Assembly (NCBI RefSeq): GCF_900078745.1
Contig: NZ_FKII01000044.1
Span: 62,001 to 126,000, forward strand
Direction of reading: 5' to 3'
Source of the DNA: Candidatus Ichthyocystis sparus
GTDB taxonomy: Bacteria; Pseudomonadota; Gammaproteobacteria; Burkholderiales; 2013Ark19i
DNA: 64,000 nt
Made by a program: the position numbers and the translations under genes. The notes beneath the pieces were generated by a model. That model did not search any database, was not told the DNA's origin, and worked only from the letters and a program-made list of their open reading frames with translations. The number at the start of each line of letters is the position of its first letter. The stretch's first letter is position 1. This document shows, piece by piece, positions 44,131-53,467 of this stretch.

Positions 44131-45520
44131 TTCTCAGTCCAGATAAAATAAAAGGAAACAATTCGCTTATAGATCCCGCTCCCATAATCATAACTACATC
44201 TTTGTCTCTAATAACTTCCTTAAGCACAACACAAACATCATTAATATCTTCTACAAAGTAAGGATTAAGCTGCGAATTTCTTGTAGCTATGGACTTAACT
44301 AACTTTTTAGATAAACATTCGGTATCTATACTCTTTTCACCAGCTGCATATACAGGTAACAAAATAAGCTCATCAAAATGAGATAAGGTGTCTACAAATT
44401 GATTAAATAAATCTCTTGTACGAGTAAATCTATGAGGCTGAAAGATTAAAACAATCCTTCTATTTTTGAATACTTGGCGTACAGCATTTGTGGTAACAAC
44501 AATCTCTGAAGGGTGATGTCCATAATCATCTACTAGGCTACAAGAACATCCGTATAGGCAAACATCATCACAACGCTGAAATCTACGTGAAACTCCAGAA
44601 AAATTAACTAACGCATCACTAATATAGTCTTCATAAACACCAAGCTGTCGGCAAACACCAATCGATGCCAGGCAATTAAGAATATTGTGTTCACCAATCA
44701 AAGATGTTTTAATGGCAAGTGGAGAAAATCCATCTTGCTCCACTACAAACGATGAACTCGAAAAATCTACGCTACAATCGATAGCTCTTATGTCGCTATC
44801 AGCAGAAAATCCATATTTAAAAAATGGTCTTGTAATGTGTTTTAGCATACTCCGTATATTGGGATCCTCGTTGCACAAAAAGGAAAATCCATAAAATGGA
44901 ATGTTCTCTATGAACTCTAGAAAAGCCTGCTTAAGATTATTGAGGTCGTAATCGTAGGTTTGCATATGGTCTAGATCAATATTTGTAACCACATTAATAA
45001 CTGGGCTAAACAGCAGAAAAGTTTTATCAGATTCATCAGCCTCTACTACTATATATTCCCCTCTTCCTAAAGAGGAGCCATGTTCAAATCCTAATAAGCA
45101 ACCTCCAATAACATAAGTAGGATCTTTGCCGGAGTGATCCAAAATTGAAGCAATCAAACTGGTAGTAGTTGTTTTTCCATGCGATCCTCCAACAGCAATT
45201 CCTCTTTTAAGACGCATCAAATCAGCTAACATTTTGGCTCGAGGAATAACGGGAATAGATTTCCTATGTCCCTCAACAAGCTCAACATTGTCGTCTCCAA
45301 TAGCAGACGACTGAACTATAACTTGAGCTCTCGATATGTTACTGGCGCTGTGTCCTATAAAAATATCCGCGCCTAGTTGTGAAAGACGTTCAGTAGTAGC
45401 AGAAGAAATAATATCGGAACCAGAAACTTTGTACCCTGACTGAATCAAAACCTCTGCTATTCCACTCATACCTGAACCGCCAATACCAACAAAATGAATA
45501 TGATCAATTTTTCTCTTCAT
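44114..45520 (-). CDS. murC: UDP-N-acetylmuramate--L-alanine ligase
   Basis: A 468-residue Mur ligase that adds L-Ala to UDP-MurNAc. The N-terminal Rossmann motif HFVGIGGSGMSG is at residues 9-20, and the P-loop GSHGKTT at 112-118, both diagnostic of MurC. The length is typical. The gene follows a 375-nt gap after murG. The ATG has a GGTGGGG stretch just upstream and overlaps by 4 nt with the small ORF at 45517-45714. Confidence 0.95.
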   Translation of the reverse strand: MKRKIDHIHFVGIGGSGMSGIAEVLIQSGYKVSGSDIISSATTERLSQLGADIFIGHSASNISRAQVIVQSSAIGDDNVELVEGHRKSIPVIPRAKMLADLMRLKRGIAVGGSHGKTTTTSLIASILDHSGKDPTYVIGGCLLGFEHGSSLGRGEYIVVEADESDKTFLLFSPVINVVTNIDLDHMQTYDYDLNNLKQAFLEFIENIPFYGFSFLCNEDPNIRSMLKHITRPFFKYGFSADSDIRAIDCSVDFSSSSFVVEQDGFSPLAIKTSLIGEHNILNCLASIGVCRQLGVYEDYISDALVNFSGVSRRFQRCDDVCLYGCSCSLVDDYGHHPSEIVVTTNAVRQVFKNRRIVLIFQPHRFTRTRDLFNQFVDTLSHFDELILLPVYAAGEKSIDTECLSKKLVKSIATRNSQLNPYFVEDINDVCVVLKEVIRDKDVVMIMGAGSISELFPFILSGLRNDKKS

Positions 45521-45714
45521 TCACCCCACCAAATACCTAAATTGTACAGAACCATTAAAATTTCAGCTAAACATAAAAAAATAAGCAGATTATTTAAATA
45601 ACATAGCCATTTTGATATTTTTTCTTTTTTTACAAAATTATGTAGAAACAAACATCTATGTATTTTTCCAATCTCATCAGTATATCCCCCAGTGGATTGC
45701 AAGAATAATGCCAC
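45517..45714 (-). CDS. Putative small membrane protein, upstream of murC
   Basis: A 65-residue frame with a GTG start and no clear Shine-Dalgarno. The C-terminal part LNNLLIFLCLAEILMVLYNL is long and hydrophobic enough for one transmembrane helix and is preceded by basic residues (VKKEKISK). Its stop overlaps murC by 4 nt (ATGA), the arrangement used by true neighbours elsewhere in this cluster. It may be a real coupled membrane peptide, or an accident of an AT-rich gap. I know no homologue. Confidence 0.3.
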   Translation of the reverse strand: MALFLQSTGGYTDEIGKIHRCLFLHNFVKKEKISKWLCYLNNLLIFLCLAEILMVLYNLGIWWGE

Positions 45715-45894
45715 AAGATTACGTACTTTATCTTTGATAAAAAGAAAAAAGTTAGCATTTTTTTTTATTATTTTGGTCTTATGTGCCTATAAAAAACGAC
45801 CTACTACCCTCAAATTAACAGGTCAGTAACATAAAAAGAGCTGCTATATAAAAAAAACCGCAACAATGCTACTTAGCGCCCCAATATACCTGGT
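45715..45894. other. Rest of the murG-murC gap
   Basis: About 180 nt of very AT-rich DNA with T/A tracts, without an open frame of note. With the small ORF it forms a 374-nt break in a cluster whose other genes nearly all touch or overlap. An internal promoter for the murC-ddl-ftsQAZ segment could lie here. I found no clear -35/-10 pair and no murB remnant. Confidence 0.4.
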
Positions 45895-46959
45895 TTACTT
45901 AGAACGAAGTAGATCTAGGTAACACTTGCTAATAATATCTTGCGTGGCTTGAGTTTTTGACAAGCAATACGCTCTTTCTGCCATCTCCAAACATTTGTCT
46001 CTAGTCAAAGATGACAGAAAGTTGAATAAAAACTCGGCGGTAAAAAGATCTTGCCGCACTGCATATGCAGATCCACAAGACACACAAAACTGTGCATTCA
46101 TCATCTGGTGATCATCAACAGCATATGGGTAAGGAATAAAAAGCGCTGGCAATCCTATAATTGTAAGTTCTGTTACCGTCATAGCACCAGCCCTACATAT
46201 AACAAAATCAACATCCCTATAGACATCTATGATATTACTCATAAACTCAAATACTGTTACGGTGGCATAATCACCATATGCATCCTGAACCATCTGTCGC
46301 CTGTGGTGCCCAGTTTGATGGTATATAACCGGCCTTTCATCGAGTGAAATAAGATTAACTGCTTCTGGCAATACATCATTGAATACAACCGCACCTTTAG
46401 ATCCACCTAAAACTAATATACGAAGAGGTCCTTCTCGATCCCTAAATCGTACGGATGGAGGCTGCTCATCTAAAAATTCAGGTCTAACAGGGTTACCAAC
46501 ATGATAACCTTTAGATAGCACTTCCGGGAAAGCGCAAAAACGAAGTCGCGCAAAGGGAGAAAAGAACCTGTTAGTCAGCCCAGAAACTGCATTCTGTTCA
46601 TGAATAGCTATGGGTATGCGCAATAACAATGCAGCTAAATACCCTGGGAAACACACATAACCGCCCGTACCAAAAACCAAATCTGGACGAATTCTCCAAA
46701 AAAAAACTAAAGTTCTAAGCAGGGCAAAAAATAAAGTAAATGGCGATTTTATCCAGGTCAAAAACCCACTGCGGCGAACAGCATGAAAATTAACTGACAA
46801 AAATGGAATATGCTTTTCTAATACAATCGAGTGCTCCATTCCAGAATCGTTACCTAACCAAAATACTTGTTCTCCTTTTTGCAAAAAGGATGTGGCCAAT
46901 GCCAGGCCGGGGAATATATGACCGCCAGTACCTCCAGCCATAACGCAAATGCAACTCAC
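45895..46959 (-). CDS. murG: UDP-GlcNAc:undecaprenyl-PP-MurNAc-pentapeptide GlcNAc transferase
   Basis: A 354-residue GT28 glycosyltransferase that converts lipid I to lipid II at the inner face of the membrane. MAGGTGGHIFPGLALA is the N-terminal G-loop, and LVLGGSKGA and CRAGAMTVTEL are the lower substrate loops. The GTG at 46959 overlaps the ftsW stop as GTGA and has AGGGGG 8 nt upstream; the upstream start at 46983 lies inside ftsW and has no ribosome binding site. The length is normal. Confidence 0.95.
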   Translation of the reverse strand: MSCICVMAGGTGGHIFPGLALATSFLQKGEQVFWLGNDSGMEHSIVLEKHIPFLSVNFHAVRRSGFLTWIKSPFTLFFALLRTLVFFWRIRPDLVFGTGGYVCFPGYLAALLLRIPIAIHEQNAVSGLTNRFFSPFARLRFCAFPEVLSKGYHVGNPVRPEFLDEQPPSVRFRDREGPLRILVLGGSKGAVVFNDVLPEAVNLISLDERPVIYHQTGHHRRQMVQDAYGDYATVTVFEFMSNIIDVYRDVDFVICRAGAMTVTELTIIGLPALFIPYPYAVDDHQMMNAQFCVSCGSAYAVRQDLFTAEFLFNFLSSLTRDKCLEMAERAYCLSKTQATQDIISKCYLDLLRSK

Positions 46960-48113
46960 AACACTATCCCCCTCATAACACAACGATTCTCCCAGTCAAT
47001 ACGAAATAGTATTCCTAGGGCAATACCATTGCTCAGTATGGCTGATCCACCATAGCTCATCATAGGCAAAGTTAGTCCCTTAGTGGGCAAGAGTCCCATA
47101 TTAACTCCCAGACTAACAACACTTTGAAAGCCCAACCATACCCCTATTCCCTGTGACATCAAACCAGAAAATGGCTGGCCTAAGGCTATAGCCTGCCAAC
47201 CGATGTCCAATGCCCTATAGGTAAGAAAAGCGATAAGCGAAACCAAGACCAAAACCCCGGTAAAACCCAGTTCCTCTGCAATTACTGCCACTAAAAAATC
47301 ACTATATGCTTCAGGTAAATAAAATAGCTTCTCAACAGAACCACCCAACCCAGTTCCAAACAAACCTCCCCTACCAAAAGCAATTAGTGCATGTACCAAC
47401 TGATATCCCTTGCCAAGCTCATCAGCCCAGGGATCAATAAAGTTGAACAATCGCTGACGGCGATACTGGGAAAAAAAGATTATGCATGTAAATGAGATAG
47501 CTAGAACAACCAGCAAAACTACAAAAATTCGAGGATTTATTCCGCCTAAAAATAAAATGGCCATCGCCGTAGCTACAATAACAACAAAGGCACCAAAATC
47601 AGGCTCCTTCAAGAGCAAAGTACCAACAACTACCATAACGATAACCATTGGCAAAAAACCTGCCTTAAAGCTGTACATCATGGCAGCGCGGCGCACTGTG
47701 TAATCAGCCGCATAGAATATTGCTAACAATTTCATTATCTCTGAAGGCTGAAATGACAAAAACTTAATATGTATCCAGCGTCTAGCACCATTTACGGAAT
47801 ACCCTACATGGGGGAACAATACAACCACCATAAGGATGAGTCCAAAGAAAAAGAGCATCGGGGCTGATTTTTGCCACCACCGGGATGGAACATGAAAAGA
47901 CAAAAAACCTGCTAAGGTAGCGGTACCCAAGTATAGTAGATGACGTACTCCATAGTAGTTCGGGTTAGCACCGTTGGTATCGGCATCGGCCACAAAAACG
48001 CTAGCGGAGTAAACCATAATCCAACCCCACAATGCCAACGAGCAAACTACCAGTAAAAGAGTTCTATCGATTGGTACTGAAGGAAAAACTCTATTTTTCT
48101 GCTGGTGTGCCAC
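46956..48113 (-). CDS. ftsW: Septal peptidoglycan polymerase FtsW (SEDS family)
   Basis: A 385-residue SEDS-family membrane protein with about ten helices. Family motifs visible include RRWIHIKFLSFQPSEIMKL, VVIVATAMAILFLGG and LPMMSYGGSAILSNG at the C-terminal end. It polymerises lipid II into septal glycan together with FtsI. The start is a GTG after a GGGG stretch. It sits between murD and murG, the usual dcw position of FtsW rather than RodA. Confidence 0.93.
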   Translation of the reverse strand: MAHQQKNRVFPSVPIDRTLLLVVCSLALWGWIMVYSASVFVADADTNGANPNYYGVRHLLYLGTATLAGFLSFHVPSRWWQKSAPMLFFFGLILMVVVLFPHVGYSVNGARRWIHIKFLSFQPSEIMKLLAIFYAADYTVRRAAMMYSFKAGFLPMVIVMVVVGTLLLKEPDFGAFVVIVATAMAILFLGGINPRIFVVLLVVLAISFTCIIFFSQYRRQRLFNFIDPWADELGKGYQLVHALIAFGRGGLFGTGLGGSVEKLFYLPEAYSDFLVAVIAEELGFTGVLVLVSLIAFLTYRALDIGWQAIALGQPFSGLMSQGIGVWLGFQSVVSLGVNMGLLPTKGLTLPMMSYGGSAILSNGIALGILFRIDWENRCVMRGIVL

Positions 48114-48126
48114 AACTACCCCGCAT

Positions 48127-49533
48127 CTAGGAAGAAAGAAGAGATCCTAATAAGACATGAACGCATTGACAAAAAAACGCCCCCCTATCCTCGTAGCTCG
48201 AAAACTGGTCAAAACTGGCGCATGCTGGAGCAAACAAAATAGTATCGCCTGGAAGAGAATACTTCCATGCTGAGTCTACTGCCTCTCTAATCCCATTAAC
48301 ACGTACAATGGGCACCACACCACATAAAGCGTTTATGATACATAAAGCATCTTGACCAAATACGAAAACAATCCTGGCACGACAAGCAACAGCATCGCGT
48401 AGAGAAGAAAAATCTTGACCTTTAGCAACACCCCCAAGCAAGAGGATGACACGCCCATTAAAATTCTGCAATGACGCAAGTGTAGCACCTACGTTAGTTG
48501 CTTTTGAATCATTATAAAAATTAACATCTTGACAAACAGACACATGATTAAATCTATGCGGCAATGGAACAAAGGTAGACCAAGCAGGAACTGAACTGAA
48601 AATTTCATCACAAAATAATGCATACCCAATAGATAATGATGCCAACAGGTTGGAATAATTTACAGAACCAGTAAGAGAAAATAACGACAAATCTCCAACT
48701 TCCCTTCCGTGGCAGAAAACACGATTGCTTCTTACAGTAAAATCGCTAGTAATATCAGATATGGAGTAACTAATAGTTGGCCTATCATACGGTACTAATT
48801 TTGCTACATTGCTATCGTCACTATTAACAACAAGTTTTGACGAATGATTGTAAATTCTACTCTTAGCATTTACGTATGATAAAAAATCACCGTGGTAATC
48901 TATATGGTCTGGCACTATGTTGAGTATTAGACTAACATCACTATGTAGGCTAAATGTATTTTCCAACTGAAAGCTTGACAGCTCTATCACCAAAATGTTT
49001 GGCCAGTCAGATAATTTTTCCAGTGCTAAATAAAAATCCAAAACAGTTTTACCGATGTTTCCTACAGCAACGCAGCTGTAGTTCAAAAACTCGAGCAAAT
49101 GGGACACCAAAGATACGGTAGTTGACTTTCCATTAGATCCCGTAATTGCAACAATTTTAGAAAAATTTTGAGGATTAATTTGTGCAAAAAGTTCTATATC
49201 CCCCACAACCGGAATACCACTTTCAATAATGGCTCTTATTTCATTGCTATTACGGCTTACACCAGGCGATAGACATACAAGATCAACACTATCAATATCA
49301 ATGGATATGGAACCACACTGCACCGCCACTTCAGGAAATTTACATCTGCATTCATGATAACAAGGAGGCTCAGAACGACTATCCATAATTATAATAGACT
49401 TAAGGTATGGATATAAGAATCTGACCATGGATAAGCCAGAAGCACCTAAACCAACGATCACCACACGCTGGTTAACCAAACTAGACAAAAAACTACTTTG
49501 AAAAAAAAGCTCCTTCTGAAACTCACTTGACAT
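48127..49533 (-). CDS. murD: UDP-N-acetylmuramoylalanine--D-glutamate ligase
   Basis: A 468-residue Mur ligase that adds D-Glu. VVIVGLGASGLSM at about residues 24-36 is the MurD N-terminal motif and GSNGKST at 132-138 the ATP-binding loop. The C-terminal LFAPACASFDQF is the MurD SPACASFDxF motif with one change. It lies 13 nt after mraY and 13 nt before ftsW. Confidence 0.95.
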   Translation of the reverse strand: MSSEFQKELFFQSSFLSSLVNQRVVIVGLGASGLSMVRFLYPYLKSIIIMDSRSEPPCYHECRCKFPEVAVQCGSISIDIDSVDLVCLSPGVSRNSNEIRAIIESGIPVVGDIELFAQINPQNFSKIVAITGSNGKSTTVSLVSHLLEFLNYSCVAVGNIGKTVLDFYLALEKLSDWPNILVIELSSFQLENTFSLHSDVSLILNIVPDHIDYHGDFLSYVNAKSRIYNHSSKLVVNSDDSNVAKLVPYDRPTISYSISDITSDFTVRSNRVFCHGREVGDLSLFSLTGSVNYSNLLASLSIGYALFCDEIFSSVPAWSTFVPLPHRFNHVSVCQDVNFYNDSKATNVGATLASLQNFNGRVILLLGGVAKGQDFSSLRDAVACRARIVFVFGQDALCIINALCGVVPIVRVNGIREAVDSAWKYSLPGDTILFAPACASFDQFSSYEDRGAFFCQCVHVLLGSLLSS

Positions 49534-49546
49534 ACACTATCTACCG

Positions 49547-50608
49547 TCAAGAGTTAAAAAACAAGAATAACGATAGAACAAGAAAAATTGAGGCAATAAT
49601 CCAAAATCTTACTACCACGGTAGATTCATGCAAGCCACTTAATTCAAAGTGGTGGTGAAATGGTGCCATAAGAAATACTTTTCTATTAAACAATCGCCTA
49701 GAAATAAACTGAATAATTACAGACAAAGTCTCACAAACAAAAACCATAGAAAGAATAAAAAATATAACCTCTTGGCGAAAAATTATAGCCATGGTACCTA
49801 TGGTAGCTCCCACAGATAGAGAACCAATATCGCCCATGAAAATACGGGCTGGATAAGCATTGAACCACAAAAAACCTAAACTTGCTCCCATCAAGGCAGT
49901 ACAAAATACCAACAACTCGTTCAGCCCTCCAACAAAGGACAAAAAATCTAACTGAACTGTGTGGAAATAATTAACTGTTCCTGACAAAATAGCAAAAAAC
50001 AAAGTTGCAAAAATTACAAGAACAATCGCTAAACCATCTAACCCATCGGCAAGGTTAACAGCATTAGCAGAACCAACTAAAACGAAATAACTTAGCACAC
50101 AAAATCCCACAACGTTTCCGGGATATTTAAAAAAACCGCCATATGGAATATAAAAATAAGCAAATATATTAGTCGGTAATTTTCTAGATAAAAAAAATAT
50201 CAATCCTATTACAGCAACTGCTAAAAAAGACTGTGCTAAGTACTTCTGCACAGCAGATATACCTTGGTTGAACTTCATCTTTTTGTAGTCATCCCAAAAG
50301 CCTATCAGTCCAAATGACCATAAAACAAACAGCAAGAGACGAACAAACACATTGCTAAGATCAGACCATAAAAAACAAGATAAGGTTACAAAAAGAATTA
50401 TAAGAACACCTCCCATGGTAGGAGTTCCATCCTTACTATAGTGAGAAGCAGGTCCAGATCTACGAATACTTTGGGTCATTTTATGTTTTCTAAGAAAATT
50501 CACAAATGGCTTTCCCCAAATAATAACCGCCAAAAAACTAGTCAAGAAAGAGGCAAACCCGCGAAAAAATAAGGTACTATCCCAAAATGGCGACGGCAAA
50601 ACCAGCAT
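49547..50608 (-). CDS. mraY: Phospho-N-acetylmuramoyl-pentapeptide transferase
   Basis: A 353-residue integral membrane enzyme with about ten helices that links phospho-MurNAc-pentapeptide to undecaprenyl phosphate, giving lipid I. TPTMGGVLI, NAVNLADGLDGLA with the metal-binding Asp, FMGDIGSLSVGA and the C-terminal APFHHHFE are all intact. AGGGAG lies about 7 nt before the ATG. It follows murF by 10 nt. Confidence 0.97.
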   Translation of the reverse strand: MLVLPSPFWDSTLFFRGFASFLTSFLAVIIWGKPFVNFLRKHKMTQSIRRSGPASHYSKDGTPTMGGVLIILFVTLSCFLWSDLSNVFVRLLLFVLWSFGLIGFWDDYKKMKFNQGISAVQKYLAQSFLAVAVIGLIFFLSRKLPTNIFAYFYIPYGGFFKYPGNVVGFCVLSYFVLVGSANAVNLADGLDGLAIVLVIFATLFFAILSGTVNYFHTVQLDFLSFVGGLNELLVFCTALMGASLGFLWFNAYPARIFMGDIGSLSVGATIGTMAIIFRQEVIFFILSMVFVCETLSVIIQFISRRLFNRKVFLMAPFHHHFELSGLHESTVVVRFWIIASIFLVLSLFLFFNS

Positions 50609-50618
50609 ACTTTTCTCC

Positions 50619-51986
50619 CTAACAAATTAGTTCTGCCATAACTCTTTCCATGCCCATAAAACGTGACCCCTTGACCAGAATAACCGCATCGTCAAGAATA
50701 GAATCTTTTATCACTGATACCAAAGCCTCTACAGTATTGCAGCATGTAGCCCCGTCACCAAAATAATCAGACATACTATGAACTGAGCGACCTAACAAAA
50801 ATAATTTACTAACACCTTTAGAACGAGCATAACAGGCAATATCTCTATAAAAGGTTTGTAAAAAAGGTCCCATTTCAGCCATATCGCCCATAACAAGCAA
50901 CTTTCTTCTTCTGGGTGATGACATTAATACATCGATAGCAGCGCGTGTGGAATCAGGATTAGAATTATATGTATCATCAATCAGTTCACTACCATAAATA
51001 CCGCTAAAGAAGTTCAGGCGCCCGGCAACTGGGTATACCTTAGATAGGGCTCGGGCTATAACTTCACCACTAACTCCTAAGGCTACACCCACAGAAAAAG
51101 CTGCCATAGCGTTGCTAATATTGTGCTCTCCTGCTAAGTGTAGATAAACCCTATAGCATCTGTTATGGTAAAAAAAATCCACTGTCTGGCATCTGCTATT
51201 ACGAGAAATTAAGGTAGACGATACATGACTGTTATGTTTGCGCCCAAACCAAACCTGATTGCGTGGTCCAGCCTGTCTTACATACAAAGGGTAAAAATCA
51301 TCATCGTGATTAATAATGCACGTACCATTTTCTGGAAGCATCTCATATGCCAAACCATTCTCTCTAGCGATAGAATCCAGGGACTTCATAAACTCCATAT
51401 GTTCATGCAAAGTATTAGTAACTACTGAAACAGTTGGGCTGGCGGCTAGTAAAAGGGTAGGCATTTCTCCAGGATGATTCATTCCAAATTCTATAACAGC
51501 AGCACGGTGTCTAGGATTGAGATTAAACAGCGTCTTTGGTATTCCAATATGATTATTAAAATTTCCACATGTAGCTAAATAGTTGTCCTCACCAAAAAAT
51601 TCCGTGAAAATGGCAGAAATCATGGAGCGTACAGTTGTCTTGCCATTACTTCCAGCAACACATACTAAAGGAATAGAAAAATGCTGGCGCCAGTAGGCTG
51701 CCATGTGCAGTAAAGCACGATTGGTATCGGGAACAACAACAGCTGAGGAACCAGATGGTAAGCTATCCAGAGAAGAAACTAGAAATGAGCGTATACCTTG
51801 TTTATGAGCACCAATAAGAAAGTCATGGCCATCAAAATTATTACCCTTGAGTGCAACAAACAAGGCCTCTGAAGATAAATACTCACATTTACGTGTATCA
51901 GTTTCAACACCGCAGAAGAACAAATCCTCCCCATAGCACTTCCCTCGTAGAACAGAAGCTAATCTAGACAAAGACATCTTAATCAC
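50619..51986 (-). CDS. murF: UDP-MurNAc-tripeptide--D-alanyl-D-alanine ligase
   Basis: A 455-residue Mur ligase that adds the D-Ala-D-Ala made by Ddl. The P-loop GSNGKTT is at residues 112-118; DDTYNSNPDSTRAA is the MurF-specific central/C-terminal motif. The GTG start overlaps the murE stop (GTGA) and has AAAGGA 7 nt upstream, which favours it over an ATG nine nt later. Confidence 0.95.
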   Translation of the reverse strand: MIKMSLSRLASVLRGKCYGEDLFFCGVETDTRKCEYLSSEALFVALKGNNFDGHDFLIGAHKQGIRSFLVSSLDSLPSGSSAVVVPDTNRALLHMAAYWRQHFSIPLVCVAGSNGKTTVRSMISAIFTEFFGEDNYLATCGNFNNHIGIPKTLFNLNPRHRAAVIEFGMNHPGEMPTLLLAASPTVSVVTNTLHEHMEFMKSLDSIARENGLAYEMLPENGTCIINHDDDFYPLYVRQAGPRNQVWFGRKHNSHVSSTLISRNSRCQTVDFFYHNRCYRVYLHLAGEHNISNAMAAFSVGVALGVSGEVIARALSKVYPVAGRLNFFSGIYGSELIDDTYNSNPDSTRAAIDVLMSSPRRRKLLVMGDMAEMGPFLQTFYRDIACYARSKGVSKLFLLGRSVHSMSDYFGDGATCCNTVEALVSVIKDSILDDAVILVKGSRFMGMERVMAELIC

Positions 51987-53461
51987 AAATTATTCCTTTC
52001 TCTAAGCGCTTTAAGAGCCACAACCTGATCTGAAAATGGATATCGTACTGAAGCAATTTCTTGGTAATTTTCGTGACCCTTTCCCATTATGATTACAGCG
52101 TCACCAATGTCAGCAGACAAAATAGTATTAACAATTGCATCATGACGATCAGGAATAACTGAAACAGAAGAATCTTTTATATTACAACCGGATAGAATAT
52201 CAAAGATAATTTGTCCTGAGTCTTCTCCCCTGGGATTATCTTCCGTGATAACCACTTTATCAGCAAGCGAACAAGCAATTAGACCCATCTGAGAGCGCTT
52301 AGAACGATCACGTTCACCACCACAACCGAAAATACAAATTAGTCTTTGATCATCACGAAGCCAACCTCTAACCATCTTTAAAACTGCAGACATAGCACCA
52401 GGAGTATGCGCATAATCCACCCAAACTAAACAATCATCCGTATCCTGATGAACTGGTTCGAAACGTCCGGGTAAAGAAGGTAAGTTAACAACATGCGGGA
52501 AAATATTTTCCCATGATAATCCATGCGCTACCATAGTTGACAAGACAGCTAAAAAATTGTAGAGATTATGCTGACCACGTATAGGGAGTACAATGGGCGT
52601 TGCTTCGCCAAAAATCGATATTTTACACCTAATACCCGCATCATTTATTACCACTTCAGATGCTGATATGTCATGGTCAAACATTGGATCAAGACCAAAA
52701 GTCACTCTTTCCTTATTGCAAACGTGATGTGATGAAAGTAGGTATTGACCGAAGGGATCATCACTATTGATTACAGCGCAATCAAAATCACGTTTAAACA
52801 ATAGCTCCTTAGATCTTGCATAGTTATCTCTATTTTTGTGATAGTCCATATGGTCAGTATGCAAATTTGTAAGAACAGCCACATCAATATCTATGCACTG
52901 CAGTCGATCTTGTTCTAAACCTATAGAAGATGCTTCGAGTGCAACATGTGTAATACCTTGTTTTTCAAAATCAGATAAGTAATCGTGCAAAGTTACGGCG
53001 TTTGGTGTTGTTAAGCCGTGAGGAAATAACCTTCCAGGATATCCCCATCCAAGAGTGCCAATAGAAGCCCCACGATAGCCACACTTGCCATATAAGAACG
53101 CCAGCCATGATACAACGGTAGTTTTACCATCCGTGCCAGTTACAGCAGTTATATTCATCCTAGATGAGGGGTTGTTGTACACATGGCAAGCAATTTCCCC
53201 TAAAGATGACACAATGTTAGGGTGTCCAACATTAGGACATACCAGCCCTCTGGGCCAAACAAAACCATCCACATTTTCATAAATAACTGCAAAACACCCT
53301 TGTCCTATCGCTTCACGCAGATAGCACCTGCCATCAAAAACCAACCCAGGATAGGCCAGAAAAACGTCACCTGCTCTTACTTCTCGTGAATCAGTAACCA
53401 ATCTTCTAACAGAAGATACGCCTTGAAAAAGCAATTGCTCAAAAATTATATGAACACTCAT
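51983..53461 (-). CDS. murE: UDP-MurNAc-L-alanyl-D-glutamate--2,6-diaminopimelate ligase
   Basis: A 492-residue Mur ligase. TDSREVRAGDVF at 23-34 is the family N-terminus, GTDGKTT at 109-115 the P-loop, and ITEDNPRGED carries DNPR, the motif that selects meso-diaminopimelate; so the cell wall is of the DAP type. The ATG at 53461 is preferred to a TTG six nt upstream that adjoins the ftsI stop. Length is normal. Confidence 0.95.
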   Translation of the reverse strand: MSVHIIFEQLLFQGVSSVRRLVTDSREVRAGDVFLAYPGLVFDGRCYLREAIGQGCFAVIYENVDGFVWPRGLVCPNVGHPNIVSSLGEIACHVYNNPSSRMNITAVTGTDGKTTVVSWLAFLYGKCGYRGASIGTLGWGYPGRLFPHGLTTPNAVTLHDYLSDFEKQGITHVALEASSIGLEQDRLQCIDIDVAVLTNLHTDHMDYHKNRDNYARSKELLFKRDFDCAVINSDDPFGQYLLSSHHVCNKERVTFGLDPMFDHDISASEVVINDAGIRCKISIFGEATPIVLPIRGQHNLYNFLAVLSTMVAHGLSWENIFPHVVNLPSLPGRFEPVHQDTDDCLVWVDYAHTPGAMSAVLKMVRGWLRDDQRLICIFGCGGERDRSKRSQMGLIACSLADKVVITEDNPRGEDSGQIIFDILSGCNIKDSSVSVIPDRHDAIVNTILSADIGDAVIIMGKGHENYQEIASVRYPFSDQVVALKALRERNNL

Positions 53462-53467
53462 GAACAA

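Noticed and set aside
45600-45894. murB remnant in the murG-murC gap
   Set aside because: No MurB motif could be read in any frame of the gap.
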